This document shows, in pieces, positions 1 to 8,289 of a DNA stretch of 64,000 bases (its first letter is position 1; every line of letters starts with the position of its first letter). The translations under genes were made by a program, and so were the position numbers. This DNA is from CADDYT01 sp035294125 (GTDB taxonomy: Bacteria > Chloroflexota > Ktedonobacteria > Ktedonobacterales > Ktedonobacteraceae): positions 45,696-109,695 of the forward strand of contig DATGLM010000038.1 in the NCBI GenBank assembly GCA_035294125.1. The letters are read 5' to 3'. The notes below the pieces were generated by a model. The model was not told the DNA's origin. It saw nothing but the letters and a program-made list of their open reading frames with translations, and ran no database searches.

Positions 1-1
1 T

Positions 2-205
2 GGCTGGCTGGAAGTTGGTGGCACCAGCGAATCTTCTCCGATCATCGCCTCCGTCTATGCGCTGGCGGGAAATGTATCGACCATCAAGAATCCACCGAGC
101 TACCCCTGGAAACACTATTCTTCCGGCTGCCTGTTCAAGGTTGGTGGCGTGCGCTATGCCTATCAAACCGGTCTCGGCAGTCCTAAGGGTACCGCCTGCT
201 TCTAA
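2..205 (+). CDS. Secreted serine peptidase (S8/S53-like), C-terminal fragment
   Basis: The window opens inside a gene read in frame 2 and ending at a TAA at 203-205; about 67 residues are visible. The fragment starts G-W-L-E-V-G-G-T-S-E-S-S-P, which carries the GTSxSSP nucleophile-serine motif of subtilisin/sedolisin peptidases. It is followed by a helix of the type 'PIIASVYALAGN' and a closing 'TGLGSPKGTACF', both characteristic of the S8/S53 C-terminus. The enzyme is probably exported and degrades extracellular protein. The catalytic Asp/Glu/His residues lie upstream of the window, so subtilisin and sedolisin cannot be told apart. A hairpin terminator follows at once. Confidence 0.8.
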   Translation, partial: GWLEVGGTSESSPIIASVYALAGNVSTIKNPPSYPWKHYSSGCLFKVGGVRYAYQTGLGSPKGTACF

Positions 206-242
206 GCTCTGACAAACATGCTCGAAGCAGTACAAAGCTAAA

Positions 243-279
243 GAGAACAGGTCTACCTGCCACAGGTAGGCCTGTTCTC
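243..279 (+). terminator. Intrinsic terminator of the peptidase gene
   Basis: A 17-bp stem beginning GAGAACAGG and ending CCTGTTCTC, with one G-T wobble and a 3-nt loop, is followed on the plus strand by CTTATTT. It lies 38 bp past the peptidase stop and between converging genes (radC ends at 298 on the minus strand), so it may stop transcription from both sides. Confidence 0.75.
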
Positions 280-297
280 CTTATTTCGCAAAAAATA

Positions 298-1107
298 TTA
301 CCAGCGCAGCCGCTCCTTCAGGCTGACGAAGCGTTGCTGGCCGATGATGAGATGGTCGACCAGTTCGATATCGAGGACGCGCCCGGCGGCGACCAGTTGC
401 TCCGTGACGGCGAGGTCTTCCGGCGAGGGCGTGGGGTCGCCGCTGGGGTGGTTATGGCAGACAATGACGCCCGGACAGTTGCGAATGACGGCTGAGCGAA
501 ACACTTCCGCCGCCCGCAGCACGGAGCTATTGACCGTTCCCCGGTAGCGATTGATGTTCTCCACCACCTGATTTTTGCTGTCGAGCACAAGAATGCGCAT
601 CTGCTCGTGATCGAGATGGGCCATATCCATCATCACCAGATTTGCCGCATCTGCCGGCGACTTGATCTGGTACTTATCGTCCGGTTGCAGCATGCCCAGC
701 CGCCGTCCGACCTCCAGGGCTGCCTTAAGCTGGGCCGTTTTCGCTTCTCCCAGGCCGTGTTCCAGGCATAACTCGCCAAATTCGGCGCGCAGCAGGCCGG
801 TCAGACCGCCATATTTTGCCAGCAGCTTGCCCGCCAGTTCCAGCACGTTATCCTGCGTCGTTCCCGTGCGCAGGATGATAGCAAGCAACTCCGCGTTCGA
901 GAGCGCCTGGGGGCCATAGTCGCGCAGTCGCTCGCGCGGGCGCTGATCCGTCGGCATATCACGCACCGTCGCATGATACTCCAGCCGCGCTGGTCTGGCG
1001 CCTGCGCTAGCAGGGCTACTCGCACTGCTGGCACTGTCGGAACTACTGACCCCAACAGGCAGAGTCGCCAGAACGGCCTCTTTCGCTTTCTTTTCAATGA
1101 CAGACAT
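298..1107 (-). CDS. radC: RadC family JAB-domain protein
   Basis: A 269-residue RadC (UPF0758) protein. The N-terminal UPF0758 helix-hairpin-helix region (about residues 50-130, with 'LSNAELLAIILRTGT') precedes a JAB/MPN metalloprotease-like domain whose zinc motif H-N-H-P-S-G-D-P-T-P-S-P is intact near residues 215-230. The first 45 residues are a Ser/Ala-rich extension of unknown role. ATG at 1107 is preceded by GTGAGGAGAACAT, a good ribosome binding site. Despite its name, the family's role in DNA repair is not established; many members are linked to mobile DNA. It is monocistronic here. The family call is firm; the function is uncertain. Confidence 0.93.
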   Translation of the reverse strand: MSVIEKKAKEAVLATLPVGVSSSDSASSASSPASAGARPARLEYHATVRDMPTDQRPRERLRDYGPQALSNAELLAIILRTGTTQDNVLELAGKLLAKYGGLTGLLRAEFGELCLEHGLGEAKTAQLKAALEVGRRLGMLQPDDKYQIKSPADAANLVMMDMAHLDHEQMRILVLDSKNQVVENINRYRGTVNSSVLRAAEVFRSAVIRNCPGVIVCHNHPSGDPTPSPEDLAVTEQLVAAGRVLDIELVDHLIIGQQRFVSLKERLRW

Positions 1108-1444
1108 ATGTTCTCCTCACAAAATAAATAATTCTCAGACGTATTGCCAGTGCTGTTCTCAATATTATCTCTACGATTATAACGAACAAGTTGCAAAATA
1201 AAAGCGAATAGATATTTTCGATAGCCACGCTTTACGCCCGCTGCCCGTGAAAAACATAGATAAGTAATAAATGAGATAACTCTTTAAAATTGTATTTTCT
1301 AGAAAGAACGATGCTGACGGGAATACAGCAAATAGGACTATGGATAAAGCAGCAACTTGATGGCAAAGATAAGAATCAGAGCAATATAGCTGTGCTCGAT
1401 GGAGCGCCCTCCATCGCCTGTCTGATCGGGAGAACCTGCACTTT
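1108..1444. other. Intergenic region with the radC promoter
   Basis: AT-rich stretch with no convincing gene. On the minus strand a TATAAT -10 element lies at 1181-1176, about 70 bp upstream of the radC ATG; no good -35 is visible. Nothing else is recognised. The MFS gene that ends at 1445 has no clear hairpin here. Confidence 0.4.
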
Positions 1445-2770
1445 TCAACGGCTGATGGCTTGTTCTTCTGCCGCGCTGTTCTTTTCGGCAGGTTTGCGCA
1501 GTATCCAGCCGATCCCCACCACGATCAGGCAGAACAGAGCGCCAATGAATAGTGCGAGAGAAGGCCCATAGAGGCTTGACAGCCAGCCCATCAGCACATA
1601 TCCCAACGGGAGACTGCCATCGAAGAAAAGCACCTGTACGCTCATGACACGCCCGCGCAGGTAATCCGGGACATCTGTTTGCAATATTGTCAGGGCCTGA
1701 GTAGCAAAGGCGGTCTCCATAAAGCCAACACCCGCGATGAGCGCCAGTGAGAGGAAATAGATGGGTGAGAACGCAAAAATCGCCTCCAACACCGCATAGA
1801 TCAGCGTACCTATCAGCACGTGACGAAGCGTTGGCTGCCGGTTGCTCCAGGCCAACCACAGCCCTGAAAGCAACGCGCCCACATCGGTCGCGGCAGAGAG
1901 AAAGCCAAAGCCTCTTGCCCCTACGTGCAATACCTCTGTCGCAAAGAGGGGAAGTATGACATTGAAGTTCGAGCCGAAGAGCAGCACCAGGCCAACTACG
2001 GCAATTACCAGCAACACGGCGGGCGCTTTCCAGATATAGTCCACACCCTCACGCAGACTCTGCCAGGTGCTCTGCCGCTCGTCTCCGTTCTTGGGCTGCC
2101 GTGGGAGGGCGTGCAATTCTTGGTTTCTGATCAATGCCAGAGCTACCATCACCGGCAGAAAGCTAAGCGCGTTGAGCAGAAATAGCACTGTGACGCCACT
2201 GACGGCAATGATGATGCCTCCAAGGCCAGGGCCAATGATGCTTGCCAGAGTAGAGAGCGAGGAGTTCAGAGCAACGGCATTGGGCAGATCCTCACGTCCG
2301 ACCATCTCAACCAGAAATGCCCGGCTCGCCGGTCTCCCTATGCTGTTCATCAGTCCGAGCAACAACACCAGGATATACAGGTACCAGAGTTGGAGCGTGC
2401 CGGTCGCAATCAGCACCCAGAGCAGAAAAGCCTGGAACATGGCCGCCGATTGAGTCACGAGTAACACCTTCCTTTTGGGCCAGCGATCGGCCAGGACACC
2501 GCCAAAAAGCGAGAAGAGCAGTATCGGCAGAGCTTGCAGCGCTCCCACCAGACCAAGCTGCCACGCGCTATGCGTCAATTCCAGCACCAGCCACGCCTGC
2601 CCGATAATTTGCATAAAGGTTCCCATCACCGAGATCATCTGGCCCGACCAGTACAGGCGAAAATTGCGTTGTCGCAATGAGGAAAATGTCCGTAGCAAGT
2701 CTTTTTCCCTCTTTCTCATCTCAAGAACACGTTCGACAGCGAGCATAGAGAAGGCGTAGCACGAAAACAT
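1445..2770 (-). CDS. MFS transporter (MFS_3 / EntS-like)
   Basis: A 12-TM major facilitator of up to 441 residues. The opening 'LRQRNFRLYWSGQMISVMGTFM' type segment (about residues 32-50), the loop 'GVLADRWPKRK' after TM2 and a central amphipathic loop are typical of the MFS_3 subgroup, which includes the enterobactin exporter EntS and many macrolide or drug exporters. The substrate cannot be told from sequence. Three in-frame starts are possible (2770, 2746, 2719); none has a strong Shine-Dalgarno. The MRKREKDLL start at 2719 matches usual family lengths best, while the longest frame is reported. It is separated from the next minus-strand gene by two strong hairpins, so it is probably transcribed alone. 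Confidence 0.85.
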   Translation of the reverse strand: MFSCYAFSMLAVERVLEMRKREKDLLRTFSSLRQRNFRLYWSGQMISVMGTFMQIIGQAWLVLELTHSAWQLGLVGALQALPILLFSLFGGVLADRWPKRKVLLVTQSAAMFQAFLLWVLIATGTLQLWYLYILVLLLGLMNSIGRPASRAFLVEMVGREDLPNAVALNSSLSTLASIIGPGLGGIIIAVSGVTVLFLLNALSFLPVMVALALIRNQELHALPRQPKNGDERQSTWQSLREGVDYIWKAPAVLLVIAVVGLVLLFGSNFNVILPLFATEVLHVGARGFGFLSAATDVGALLSGLWLAWSNRQPTLRHVLIGTLIYAVLEAIFAFSPIYFLSLALIAGVGFMETAFATQALTILQTDVPDYLRGRVMSVQVLFFDGSLPLGYVLMGWLSSLYGPSLALFIGALFCLIVVGIGWILRKPAEKNSAAEEQAISR

Positions 2771-2907
2771 CGTCCAAAAGAACGTTGTTGAACTCTTGAC
2801 AAAAATGATATAATCAAAATGGGAAAACAGAGTTTTCGAAAATCTACTTGCAAACTATTTTACATTATTTATAAATGTATTGTCTCCGCTTCGGAACAGG
2901 ATAAAAG

Positions 2908-2961
2908 AGGAACCGAATGAGGCGATGCTTTGTGTGCAAGGCATCGCCTCATTCGGTTCCT
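2908..2961 (-). terminator. Inverted repeat with 21-bp arms, terminator-like
   Basis: Perfect 21-bp arms (left arm begins AGGAACCGAATG) flank a 12-nt loop. Read on the minus strand the stem is followed by CTCTTTTAT, a short U-run, so it can act as a second terminator behind the gene that ends at 3045. It sits between that gene and the MFS promoter region. Confidence 0.6.
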
Positions 2962-2979
2962 TCCCTCACGCAAAAGAGA

Positions 2980-3031
2980 GAAGCCAGAAAAAAGTCCTGC
3001 GCATCGATGCGCAGGACTTTTTTCTGGCTTC
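2980..3031 (-). terminator. 52-bp perfect palindrome, bidirectional terminator
   Basis: A 52-bp sequence identical to its own reverse complement, centred on ATCGAT, with internal A6 and T6 tracts flanking a GC-rich core (GTCCTGCGC). It starts 14 bp after the stop of the minus-strand gene ending at 3045, giving the A-tract/stem/T-tract form of a bidirectional intrinsic terminator. There is no unpaired loop beyond the few bases a hairpin must leave open. Confidence 0.75.
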
Positions 3032-3044
3032 CTCGACGAGTTCA

Positions 3045-4211
3045 TTACCCCAGGTTGGATGTGCCGCTCAGCAGGAGGCTGTCGCTGGCAACGCAGGGGA
3101 GCTGGCTGGTAGGACCAATGCCCGCCGCCGTGACGTTGAACTTACCCGCCAGAGCGCCATCCAGTTTCGCGTTGATGGTCTGCTCGATCTGCTGGTTATA
3201 GCTGTTCTCGTTGATGCTGAAGATGCCGAACAGGTTAAAGGTGGTGCTTAGCACATTCACAGCCAGATTGCCGCCGGAGGCGGTGGGAGCCATCGTCGTG
3301 ACAGCCGTGCCGATGTTGAACGAGGAGTTGTTCAAATAGACATCGGAAGTGATGACGAGGTCCTGGCCCTGCACGGAAATCTGGATATTCTGCGCCGTCA
3401 TGTTGCCAAAAGGCATGGCGCCAATGCTATTGCTCATCTGCTCCAGCGACGAGGCAGGAATCTCTACATAAGCGCTGGTACTGGTCGAAGAACTCTTCCC
3501 CGTCTGTTCCCGCTGGCCCATGCCGCTCTGGTGTGGCTGCGAGGGAGTATCCAGGGAGAGCGGGACCGTCTGTCCCTGCATGGCAGCCTGTCCCGCCGAG
3601 CTGAGCGAGACTGGAAAAAGCAGGTGTAGCGCCAGGGTCGAAGCGCCGCAGGCAGGTGTGGTCGCAATCGAGTTCAACTGACCGATTGGCACCTGGAAGC
3701 TCGACACAGGACCGCTCACCAGAGCAGGACTGCCGTTGACAGGCGTGGCCGTGACCTGTACCGTAGAAGAGTTCAGGACGCTGAAGGAGATCAGCGTGCT
3801 GGCAGTAGTTGGCTGCGGGTCGCCGTTGTACAGGCTCAGTCGGATAGTGGCGAGCAGCCCATTCTGTTGTGTCTTCAGGCTCACCAGGGAGACCGAGGGT
3901 TGGAGCAGCGTCTGTGCCATCAGCAGCGCCCAGCTCTGATCCTGCGGCGGCAGTTTGCTCACCATAGTATCGATGGCGCTGTTGAACGCTTCCGGCACCT
4001 GAGCCTCCATGTTACTCTGGAAAAGCGGCGCAAGTGTGTCTTTCGTCACATAGATTGTGGCATTGATCGAGGTGCCCCCACCCGCCAGCGTCTGAGCGTT
4101 CTGCCGAACCGCCCGGCCATTTGCGTCAACAGGGGAGACCGCCAGCGCCAGCATCAGGGCCGTCAAAAGTATGGCCCAGCCGATTTGTAGATATCGTCTT
4201 CGTCTCATCAT
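3045..4211 (-). CDS. Secreted protein with two LmeA/DUF2993-like domains (putative)
   Basis: A 388-residue protein with an N-terminal signal peptide or membrane anchor (RRRR, then a hydrophobic stretch about residues 10-25 ending near V-D-A). The rest is beta-rich and Ser/Thr-rich, with two modules (about 45-215 and 250-385) joined by a low-complexity linker. Each module ends in a short segment with a lone Cys (P-A-C-G, L-P-C-V). The second module resembles the C-terminal domain of the MFS protein next door in its order of elements: an 'ALxxxF/SLEQM' helix, a 'QDLVITSDVYL' type strand, then a helix and a closing strand. I did not recognise a named family; resemblance to LmeA/DUF2993 lipid-binding domains is inference. 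It lies 18 bp after the MFS gene with AAAGGGAGATGAG as ribosome binding site, so the two are cotranscribed. Confidence 0.7.
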   Translation of the reverse strand: MMRRRRYLQIGWAILLTALMLALAVSPVDANGRAVRQNAQTLAGGGTSINATIYVTKDTLAPLFQSNMEAQVPEAFNSAIDTMVSKLPPQDQSWALLMAQTLLQPSVSLVSLKTQQNGLLATIRLSLYNGDPQPTTASTLISFSVLNSSTVQVTATPVNGSPALVSGPVSSFQVPIGQLNSIATTPACGASTLALHLLFPVSLSSAGQAAMQGQTVPLSLDTPSQPHQSGMGQREQTGKSSSTSTSAYVEIPASSLEQMSNSIGAMPFGNMTAQNIQISVQGQDLVITSDVYLNNSSFNIGTAVTTMAPTASGGNLAVNVLSTTFNLFGIFSINENSYNQQIEQTINAKLDGALAGKFNVTAAGIGPTSQLPCVASDSLLLSGTSNLG

Positions 4212-4229
4212 TGTCTATCTCATCTCCCT

Positions 4230-6959
4230 TTAATGCGGGAACAGTTTACTCGGGTCAACTGAGCCTTTGAAACAGAAGGGGACGGGAGTGGGCTGCGCGG
4301 CCATGCCCTGGATAGGCGGGGCCTTGATGAGCAGCACCAGCATCTCGACGTTCTGTCCGCAGGCAATCGTCGCACTGGTATGCACCGAAATGATCTGGAC
4401 GCCTTTGAGCTGGCCGCGCAGAGCAGGCATCAGCGAACTGACGAGCAACTGGTTGATGGCGGTCTGCATGTTGGCCGCCGCCGTAGGCCCGGCGTCCAGC
4501 CCGTCGCGTTTCAGGTGCAGGATATGGAGCTGGATATTCTGCTGCGCGTCGACGCCAACGGTGCCGTCCAGTTCAACCGGTATCACGCGATGAATGCCGC
4601 TGGCATTGATATTCAAATCAAGGCTCAGCACAATGCCATCGTCTGGCAGGGGAACGACCTTCAGATTGGTCAGGGCGCTTTGCTGCGACCCAAGCTCACT
4701 GGCAAAGACGGAGGTCAACGCGCCTTGATCGAGCGCGATCTGGAAGAAGCGCGGCCCCGGCACCGGCGTTGCTGTAGGCGTATTCGCGGCCCCTGCCGTG
4801 GAATTGTTCGAGTTCGATGGTGAACCTGTCGCATCGGGCGATTGCAAGGCAAAAGCGGCGAAGACACCCGCGAGCACCAGCAACAGAATAGCGGCCACAC
4901 TGATCATGGCAACCAGGCGACGGCGGCGTTTTTTCGGGTCACGTCCTTTCTTCACACCGATGTCATCCGGTGAGACGGGTGGTTGTCCTGCTTGTCCCGT
5001 TGGTTCGGGCCGCGTCGGCAGGGCATCTACAGGAGTTGGAGCCTGCCCCAGCAATACATCGTCGGCGATGGTCGCCGCTGTGGCGGTAGCGGCCAGCACG
5101 CCTGTTCCGGCCACAGCAGGATCGGGAGCAATCGCCGGTATTGGTCCTGTCGGCGTATCGAGAATTGGGACGACCTCCGGCTTTCCCTGCTCGGCTCCCG
5201 CCGGTTTGCGTCCCCACAGGAACAGGGCCGGGACAATACCGATCAGACAGAGAAACATAGCGGTGAAAAAGACCGCGCTATAGACGATATGGGCCGAGTT
5301 AATCAGGTGAGTGGCGTAGCCCTTCGACCACTGCGCGAACTGTGCCGTCGTCGCGGAAATGGGCAGCGAGGGATATTGCGCCGCCAGGTGCTTGAAGTAG
5401 GCCAGCGCCCACGAGGTCAGCGCCGCCAGCCCCAGCGTCATGCCGAGCATGCGCAGCGCCGTCACAACAGCCGAACCTGTCCCGGCCTGTGTCGCACGTA
5501 CAGCATTGATGGCCGTCGTCCCGATGGGCGCGATGACCAGCCCGAAGCCCATGCCAGCCGTGACGGTACTGATGGTGATCTGCGTCCAGCCGACGTTGAT
5601 AGGCCAGCGACTCATCAGGTAGAAGCCAACGGCGGTGAAAAGCAGGCCGAGCACCGCCGTGAAGCGGCACGTGATGCGTCCGCAGAGCCAGCCACCCAGC
5701 AGCGCGCCGATCGGAATCATCACCGTCATGCGCATCAAAGCAAGCCCACTGTCCAGCACGCTGCGCTGCATGACGGTATCCACGAAGATGGGAATATCGG
5801 CCATAGCGATGATGAGGGCCGCACCCACGCAGAGACTGACCAGCGAGGTGGCGCTGAAGGCGAGACGCTTGAAGAGCGAGAGGTCAACCACCGGCCAGCG
5901 CACCCGGCGCTCGACCAGAATGAAGGCGCTCAGGAAGACGACGGCCAGCGCCAGCGCGACGGGATTGTTCTGCGGCTGCGCGCTGTTGGCCGTGACGGGG
6001 CCGAGGTCTGTTCCCTGCTGTGCCAGCCCCAGACTCAGGCAGGTCAGCGCCAGGCCGAGCAGAACGGCGCCAAGCCAGTCGATCCCTTCACGCAGGCGCG
6101 AGCCACGCGGAACGAGGAACCACGCGGCTGCGAAGAGACCGATCACGATGGGAACGTTGAGATAGAAGATGTATTGCCAGCCCAGATGTTCTACCACCAC
6201 CGCGCCGTAGAGCGGGCCAAGCACGCCCCCCGCCTCTGTTACCGCGCCGATAATGCCCAGCGCAAGCCCGCGCCGCTCTTCCCCGTAGAAATCACTCGCC
6301 ACCGCCATCGCCACCGGCACGATCGCACCACCACCGATGGCCTGGAAGAAACGCGCTCCGATCAGCCAGATCAGGCCCGGCGTCGAGGTGTCGACGCCGA
6401 TGGCGCCGAGAAAACTGAGGTCCGAGACCTGTGCCAGGATGGGTGACAGGCCGCAGAAAAGCGAGCCGATGCCGAAGATCGAGAGGCAGAGCAAAAAGAT
6501 GCGGCGCCGCCCATAAATATCTGAGACGCGCCCCATCAACGGCATGGCGATGATAAAACCAAGCAGATAAGCGCTGACAATCCAGGCGGCGTGGTCAAGC
6601 TGCGTGAAGGGAATTTGCAGGTCGGTGACAATCTGCGGTAGCGCCGTCACCACCACCGTCTGGTCGAGCGCGGTGAAGAAGACACAGATGCAGGCGACAG
6701 TGAGAGCGGCCAGCGCCACGCGCCGCCCCCCCGCGTTCGCCTGTCCCGGCGTGGTAATCCTCTTCAGTTGATTCGTGATTTGTTGAGGCTGGAGCAGTGG
6801 CAGCGGAAAACCCTGCTGCTGATTCTGGCCCGTTACTCCAGCGCCCGTAGCCGTCACTCCCTCCACTCCTCCACCTGCGCTCATAGCTGTCGCCGCGTTC
6901 ATTACATCACGCTTGCGCAAGGTCGAAGAAGTCTCCTGATCGTCCTCTAATGTGTACAT
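4230..6959 (-). CDS. 14-TM MFS exporter (DHA2/EmrB-like) fused to an extracytoplasmic domain
   Basis: At 909 residues this is far longer than the usual 450-550 of DHA2 pumps. Residues about 75-600 form the 14-TM EmrB/QacA-like transporter ('FFTALDQTVVVTALPQI' in TM1, 'GRVSDIYGRRR' after TM2, 'GGGAIVPVAMA' in TM4). A Pro/Ala-rich linker (about 600-675) and a KKRRRR stop-transfer signal lead into an extra TM (about 685-705). An extracytoplasmic domain (about 750-905) follows and resembles the modules of the downstream secreted protein. The ATG at 6959 follows TAGGAGACGGAAG. In the order lipoprotein, pump, secreted protein it mirrors the mycobacterial lprG-Rv1410c pair, whose transporter is also DHA2-like. 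A lipid or glycolipid substrate is inferred. Confidence 0.88.
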   Translation of the reverse strand: MYTLEDDQETSSTLRKRDVMNAATAMSAGGGVEGVTATGAGVTGQNQQQGFPLPLLQPQQITNQLKRITTPGQANAGGRRVALAALTVACICVFFTALDQTVVVTALPQIVTDLQIPFTQLDHAAWIVSAYLLGFIIAMPLMGRVSDIYGRRRIFLLCLSIFGIGSLFCGLSPILAQVSDLSFLGAIGVDTSTPGLIWLIGARFFQAIGGGAIVPVAMAVASDFYGEERRGLALGIIGAVTEAGGVLGPLYGAVVVEHLGWQYIFYLNVPIVIGLFAAAWFLVPRGSRLREGIDWLGAVLLGLALTCLSLGLAQQGTDLGPVTANSAQPQNNPVALALAVVFLSAFILVERRVRWPVVDLSLFKRLAFSATSLVSLCVGAALIIAMADIPIFVDTVMQRSVLDSGLALMRMTVMIPIGALLGGWLCGRITCRFTAVLGLLFTAVGFYLMSRWPINVGWTQITISTVTAGMGFGLVIAPIGTTAINAVRATQAGTGSAVVTALRMLGMTLGLAALTSWALAYFKHLAAQYPSLPISATTAQFAQWSKGYATHLINSAHIVYSAVFFTAMFLCLIGIVPALFLWGRKPAGAEQGKPEVVPILDTPTGPIPAIAPDPAVAGTGVLAATATAATIADDVLLGQAPTPVDALPTRPEPTGQAGQPPVSPDDIGVKKGRDPKKRRRRLVAMISVAAILLLVLAGVFAAFALQSPDATGSPSNSNNSTAGAANTPTATPVPGPRFFQIALDQGALTSVFASELGSQQSALTNLKVVPLPDDGIVLSLDLNINASGIHRVIPVELDGTVGVDAQQNIQLHILHLKRDGLDAGPTAAANMQTAINQLLVSSLMPALRGQLKGVQIISVHTSATIACGQNVEMLVLLIKAPPIQGMAAQPTPVPFCFKGSVDPSKLFPH

Positions 6960-6987
6960 CTTCCGTCTCCTAAGCAGTAAGAGCCTC

Positions 6988-7077
6988 AGGCCACCCGCAA
7001 GGGGATGGCCCTCCTAATATACGAACTAGCCTGGGAGGGGTCCGCGTATAGGAGGGCCATCCCCTTGCGGGTGGCCT
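6988..7077. repeat. Intergenic inverted repeat, 29-bp arms
   Basis: Perfect 29-bp arms (AGGCCACCCGCAAGGGGATG and its complement) flank a 32-nt centre that itself contains partly matching ATATACG/CGTATA. It lies between the lipoprotein gene and the MFS-fusion gene. Similar GGCCAC...GGGG palindromes occur elsewhere in the window (12425-12515, 35620-35740), suggesting a dispersed REP-like family. In this position it could attenuate transcription or form a processing site that sets the lipoprotein:pump ratio. Confidence 0.7.
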
Positions 7078-7107
7078 ACCTCTGGAACATCACCCTCAAA
7101 ATCTGGC

Positions 7108-7854
7108 TCAAACCTGTGGGGCAGTAATCGTAATATGCTCGTTATAATTTGAGATATTGAACAGATAGGTGGTATCTGGTGTGTCATTGGGAGCCGCCTG
7201 ACCCGTCACTTTGACCTGATAGAGCAGGCCATCGAGCTTGCCCACGCAGGCCGAGGTCTGCAACATGGTGCCAGCCGGAGCGCCTCCACCGGTAAAGAAA
7301 GACAGGTACTTCGCGTCCAGCAGGCCAGAAATGCGCCAGCAGGGTACGCCGCCGACTGTGTCATCCGTGGGCTGCGACACCTTCTGCACCTTGTTCAGCA
7401 GCGAGATGATGCCTGTGTTGGGATTCGTCAGCGTGCGCGGGTCGATCAGTCCCTTGATGACACGCCACTGGCCAGTAATGGGGTCGGTGATGTACTGTGT
7501 ATCACCAATACTGATCAGCTCGACCGAAACAGCCTGCCCGGAAAGCACAATCGTCGCCTGTGCCTTTACCTTATCCGGCAGAATGATGTCGCCGTTGGCG
7601 CTGCGAATCTGCACCTGGCTGCTGTCGGCCGGACCTGTATTATTCACCTGCAACACCACGTGAAATGAACTGACCGTCTTATAACTTTTCTCTACTGCCG
7701 TAATCAATTGCTGCGCCGTCGGCTTCGCCGTCAGCCCCACCGCGTTCGCGCTGTGCTGCCAGGGCGCTGTGCAGCCAACAATCAACAGAGCGCTCGCCGC
7801 TACCAGCGCCACCAGCGCCAGCACGCGCTTCAACAGACATCGAAATGAAAACAT
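7108..7854 (-). CDS. LppX/LprAFG-like lipoprotein
   Basis: A 248-residue lipoprotein: a positively charged start, a hydrophobic stretch and the lipobox I-V-G-C (Cys at about residue 28) give membrane anchoring after lipidation. The rest matches the LppX/LprAFG fold: 'AVEKSYKTVSSFHVVLQV' near the start of the mature part, 'ANGDIILPDKVKA', 'DTQYITDPITGQWRV', and a late 'DGLLYQVKVTG'. In mycobacteria LprG and LppX have a hydrophobic cavity that carries triacylated lipids to or through the envelope, and lprG lies beside an MFS pump, as here. GGGGAGG 8 bp before the ATG is a strong ribosome binding site, so this is probably the first gene of the set. Confidence 0.82.
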   Translation of the reverse strand: MFSFRCLLKRVLALVALVAASALLIVGCTAPWQHSANAVGLTAKPTAQQLITAVEKSYKTVSSFHVVLQVNNTGPADSSQVQIRSANGDIILPDKVKAQATIVLSGQAVSVELISIGDTQYITDPITGQWRVIKGLIDPRTLTNPNTGIISLLNKVQKVSQPTDDTVGGVPCWRISGLLDAKYLSFFTGGGAPAGTMLQTSACVGKLDGLLYQVKVTGQAAPNDTPDTTYLFNISNYNEHITITAPQV

Positions 7855-8289
7855 AGAATATGCCTCCCCAATCTAGTACAGCCTGATTCTTCTGCTCCAT
7901 TAGCTCTCTCTACAGAATAGTCTTGCTAAATCAATACAACGCTATCCACCAGCCGTTTCGGGGTGTGTGGTACTTTATGGCGCAGTATAAAATGTGTTGA
8001 AATACTATGAGTCATGTCATCTTTCTTATCTGGCCCTCCAGGATCTCAAGACACAGATTTCTGTCACCCTTCATTTCATCATCTGAAATAGAGCTATGTA
8101 CTATCGAGCTAAATCATGGTATATCTTTTTTGGAAACTCTGGTATTTGTCATAGTGCAGATGTCATCCGTACCGGTCCTTCGTGTAACGCTTTCTCGGAG
8201 TGTGTCTCTCTACTTTTTGTGCGATGTTGTTGGCGCATATTCCCCTGCAAAGCTCGCGCTGACGTTTTGCGAAGGAGGTAAAGCAGACT
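7855..8289. other. Divergent intergenic region, no gene seen
   Basis: 435 bp between the divergent lipoprotein and amidohydrolase genes, AT-rich, with no plausible gene; the open frames in it lack ribosome binding sites and family likeness. It must hold promoters for both operons, but no convincing -35/-10 pair was found. Confidence 0.5.

Noticed and set aside
1290..1571. 93-residue plus-strand frame near the MFS gene end
   Set aside because: It overlaps the 3' end of the MFS gene on the other strand and has no ribosome binding site.
2796..2815. TTGACA followed by TATAAT on the plus strand
   Set aside because: The hexamers are only about 7 bp apart, so they cannot form one promoter, and no plus-strand gene follows.
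4983..6446. 487-residue open frame opposite the MFS-fusion gene
   Set aside because: Very Arg/Gln/His-rich, with no family likeness; it is the complement of a GC-rich coding frame with clear MFS motifs.
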